DNA of 5,683 nt from JAADHY01 sp964428935. GTDB lineage: Bacteria; Planctomycetota; Planctomycetia; Planctomycetales; Planctomycetaceae. The stretch covers positions 1 through 5,683 of the forward strand of contig CAYSAG010000327.1 of the NCBI GenBank assembly GCA_964428935.1, given 5' to 3'. The notes under the pieces were generated by a model, which worked only from the letters and a program-made list of their open reading frames with translations, searched no databases and was not told the DNA's origin. The translations under genes and the position numbers were made by a program. Numbering within the stretch: the first letter of the stretch is position 1; each line of letters opens with the position of its first letter. Below are positions 4,130-5,683 of the stretch, piece after piece.

Positions 4130-5596
4130 ATGAAGAAGCGACTTGGGAAGGCGTTGGGGGTCACGGCCGTTGTGTGTGCGCTGGCCGCCGTGCAGCCGTC
4201 GAAGCGAAGCGTGGCTGGGGAGCGTCCGGCTGGTGGCCGGGCGGTCACTCTGGCAACAGGCGGCTGGATTCGGCCGTGGCCCGAGAACCCTCGCTACTGG
4301 CAGTACAAGGGCAAGCCCGTGTTGCTGTTGGGCGGAACCAAAGACGACAACATTTTCCAGTTGCCGGATTTGAAACAGCATTTGGATGAGCTGAAGGCGG
4401 TCGGCGGCAACTACGTACGCAACACAATGAGCGACCGGAAGGACAAAGGCTTTGAAGTCTACCCGTTCAAGCGGCTGCCGAACGGAAAGTACGACTTGAA
4501 CCAATGGAACGACGAGTACTGGCGGCGGTTCGAGAACCTGCTGCGTTGGGCGGCCGAACGGGACATCATTGTGCAAATCGAAGTGTGGGACCGTTTCGAC
4601 TACAGCGACCACCGCGGCTCGGGCAACTGGTCCCGCCACCCGTACAACCCGAAGAACAACGTCAACTACACCGAAGAACAGTCGGGGCTGAAGACAACGT
4701 ACAAAAAGCACCCGGGGAGGAACGAGCAGCCGTTCTTCTTCACCGTGCCGGCTCTTCAAAACAACCAAGTCGTGCTCAAGTACCAGCTCGCGCAGGTGGA
4801 CAAGCTGCTGTCGTACTCGCTGAAGTACGGCAACGTGCTTTACTGCATGGACAACGAGACGTCTGGCGACCCGGAATGGGGAAAGTTTTGGGCGTTGCAC
4901 ATTAAGAAACGAGCGGCCGAGGCGGGCGTGCAAGTCTTCACGACCGAAATGTGGGACCAGTGGGACATTAAAGGCGACCAGCACAAGCACACGCTGGACC
5001 ACCCCGAAATTTACGACTTCGCCGACATTTCGCAAAACAACCACAACAAAGGTCAGACGCACTGGGACAACCTGCAGTACGTTCGCGCGTACGTCGCTCG
5101 ACACCCGCGTCCGCTGAACTGCGTCAAAATCTACGGGGCCGACACGGGCCGCTACGGCACGACACGCGACGGTTTGGAACGGTTCTGGCGGAACATCATT
5201 GGAGGGCTGGCGTCGTCTCGGTTCCACCGGCCAGACTCGGGGCTCGGACTGAGCGACCTGGCTAAAGCTCATTTGAAGAGCGCTCGACTGCTGACGGCCG
5301 AGCTGGACATTTTCCACTGCACGCCGGACACCAACGGCGAACTGCTCTTGGACCGCGAGCCGAACGAAGCGTACTTGACGTACGTGGCCGGTCGCCAGTA
5401 CGCGGTCTACTTCCCAGACGGCGGCTCGGTCCGGCTGGACCTGTCTCGGGCGAAGGGACGGTTTACTGTGAAGTGGCTGGAAATCGGTCGCTGTCGTTGG
5501 CAGGCCGCTCGAGCCGTTCTGGGCGGCCACCCGGTGTCGCTCGAAGCACCGGGCAAAGGCCATTGGGTGGCTTTGCTGACGCGGGTCGAGCCGTAA
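4130..5596 (+). CDS. Secreted DUF4038/GH140-like TIM-barrel protein with C-terminal beta domain
   Basis: This 488-residue protein is probably exported. KKR at 2-4, a hydrophobic run (about 8-21) and small residues near 17-20 or 28-30 fit a Sec signal peptide; no lipobox is seen around C16. GKPVLLLGGTKDDNIFQ (61-77) matches the opening strand of DUF4038-type barrels, followed by GGNYVRNTMS (92-101), YWRRFENLLRWAAERDIIVQIEVWD (130-154) and NVLYCMDNETSGD (235-247). N242-E243 sits where clan-A glycosidases carry the Asn-Glu with the acid/base residue. The later strand NCVKIYGADTG (330-340) has no Glu where a nucleophile would be expected; D337 is the nearest acid. Residues about 413-488 (YAVYFPDGGSVRLDLS; VKWLEIGRCRW; GHWVALL) resemble the putative collagen-binding beta domain often found at the end of DUF4038 proteins, a name that need not mean collagen. 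It is a likely glycan-acting enzyme or a relative with altered chemistry; the substrate is unknown. Confidence 0.87.
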   Translation: MKKRLGKALGVTAVVCALAAVQPSKRSVAGERPAGGRAVTLATGGWIRPWPENPRYWQYKGKPVLLLGGTKDDNIFQLPDLKQHLDELKAVGGNYVRNTMSDRKDKGFEVYPFKRLPNGKYDLNQWNDEYWRRFENLLRWAAERDIIVQIEVWDRFDYSDHRGSGNWSRHPYNPKNNVNYTEEQSGLKTTYKKHPGRNEQPFFFTVPALQNNQVVLKYQLAQVDKLLSYSLKYGNVLYCMDNETSGDPEWGKFWALHIKKRAAEAGVQVFTTEMWDQWDIKGDQHKHTLDHPEIYDFADISQNNHNKGQTHWDNLQYVRAYVARHPRPLNCVKIYGADTGRYGTTRDGLERFWRNIIGGLASSRFHRPDSGLGLSDLAKAHLKSARLLTAELDIFHCTPDTNGELLLDREPNEAYLTYVAGRQYAVYFPDGGSVRLDLSRAKGRFTVKWLEIGRCRWQAARAVLGGHPVSLEAPGKGHWVALLTRVEP

Positions 5597-5606
5597 GGGC
5601 GTGACC

Positions 5607-5638
5607 GAGCGTGGCCCTCGGGACGCGGGACGCGGGAC
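5607..5638 (+). repeat. Inverted hairpin-motif fragment followed by heptamers after gene 2
   Basis: GAGCGTGGCCCTC (5607-5619) is the reverse complement of part of the GGAGGGCCACGCTC motif. It overlaps by two bases a perfect three-unit heptamer run (TCGGGAC, GCGGGAC, GCGGGAC; 5618-5638). The array leads into the 55-bp repeat, as it does after gene 1. Confidence 0.65.
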
Positions 5639-5683
5639 AGTGACCTGGGTCACCGCGTCCCTGAGGGGCGCTCGAGGGCCGCG
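5629..5683 (+). repeat. 55-bp exact repeat after gene 2, copy 2 (cut by window end)
   Basis: Identical over all 55 visible bases to 3210-3264. It begins 32 bases after the gene 2 stop codon, against none for gene 1. It carries the same interrupted GTGACC/GGTCAC palindrome. Because the window ends inside it, the length of the shared sequence is unknown. Confidence 0.9.

Noticed and set aside
3440..4389. Small + strand open frames in the spacer (3440-3811, 3661-4389, 3821-4096)
   Set aside because: They are made of hairpin and heptamer repeats, are Arg/Gly-rich with no ribosome-binding site, and part of one overlaps gene 2 in another frame.
3884..5653. 589-codon open frame on the - strand covering all of gene 2
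   Set aside because: It is longer than gene 2 but resembles no known protein, is compositionally skewed and runs through the intergenic repeats. Gene 2 has a ribosome-binding site, a signal peptide and a recognisable barrel.

Overview
The window is GC-rich DNA (roughly two thirds G+C by eye) holding two complete genes on the + strand. Both encode secreted proteins of glycoside-hydrolase type, and the non-coding DNA around them is packed with short interspersed palindromes and tandem heptamers. Large secreted hydrolases combining LamG, NPCBM and DUF4091/GH123-like domains, and DUF4038-like barrels, are typical of Planctomycetota and related groups (Verrucomicrobiota, Lentisphaerota, Armatimonadota). 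A planctomycete-like, polysaccharide-degrading heterotroph is the best guess, but no marker gene is present to prove it.

Layout. 1-227: a tandem hairpin repeat, a 75-bp interspersed repeat and a heptamer array, running almost to the first start codon. 228-3209: a 993-residue secreted protein with signal peptide, LamG-like sandwich, NPCBM-like carbohydrate-binding domain and a DUF4091/GH123-like catalytic part with an Asp-Glu pair; its last 16 codons and stop lie in a heptamer array. 3210-4129: a 920-bp spacer with no credible gene, made largely of hairpins, including two inverted copies of a three-hairpin element (3342-3439 and 3526-3621). 4130-5596: a 488-residue secreted TIM-barrel protein resembling DUF4038/GH140 proteins with a C-terminal beta domain. 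5597-5683: a short tail whose last 55 bases exactly repeat the 55 bases after gene 1.

How it fits together. Both proteins are probably exported and act on glycans outside the cytoplasm or in the periplasm; no substrate can be read from the sequence. They share orientation, but the 920-bp repeat-filled gap gives no support for a tight operon. The main surprise is non-coding. Both genes are preceded by the same three modules in the same order (hairpin repeat, 75-bp repeat, heptamer array) and followed by the same 55-bp repeat. The inverted three-hairpin elements differ in their stems only by paired, compensatory changes: five covarying base pairs and no unpaired change. That points to selection on, or copying through, a folded single strand, as in REP/BIME-type elements. 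No transposase or RAYT gene is in the window.
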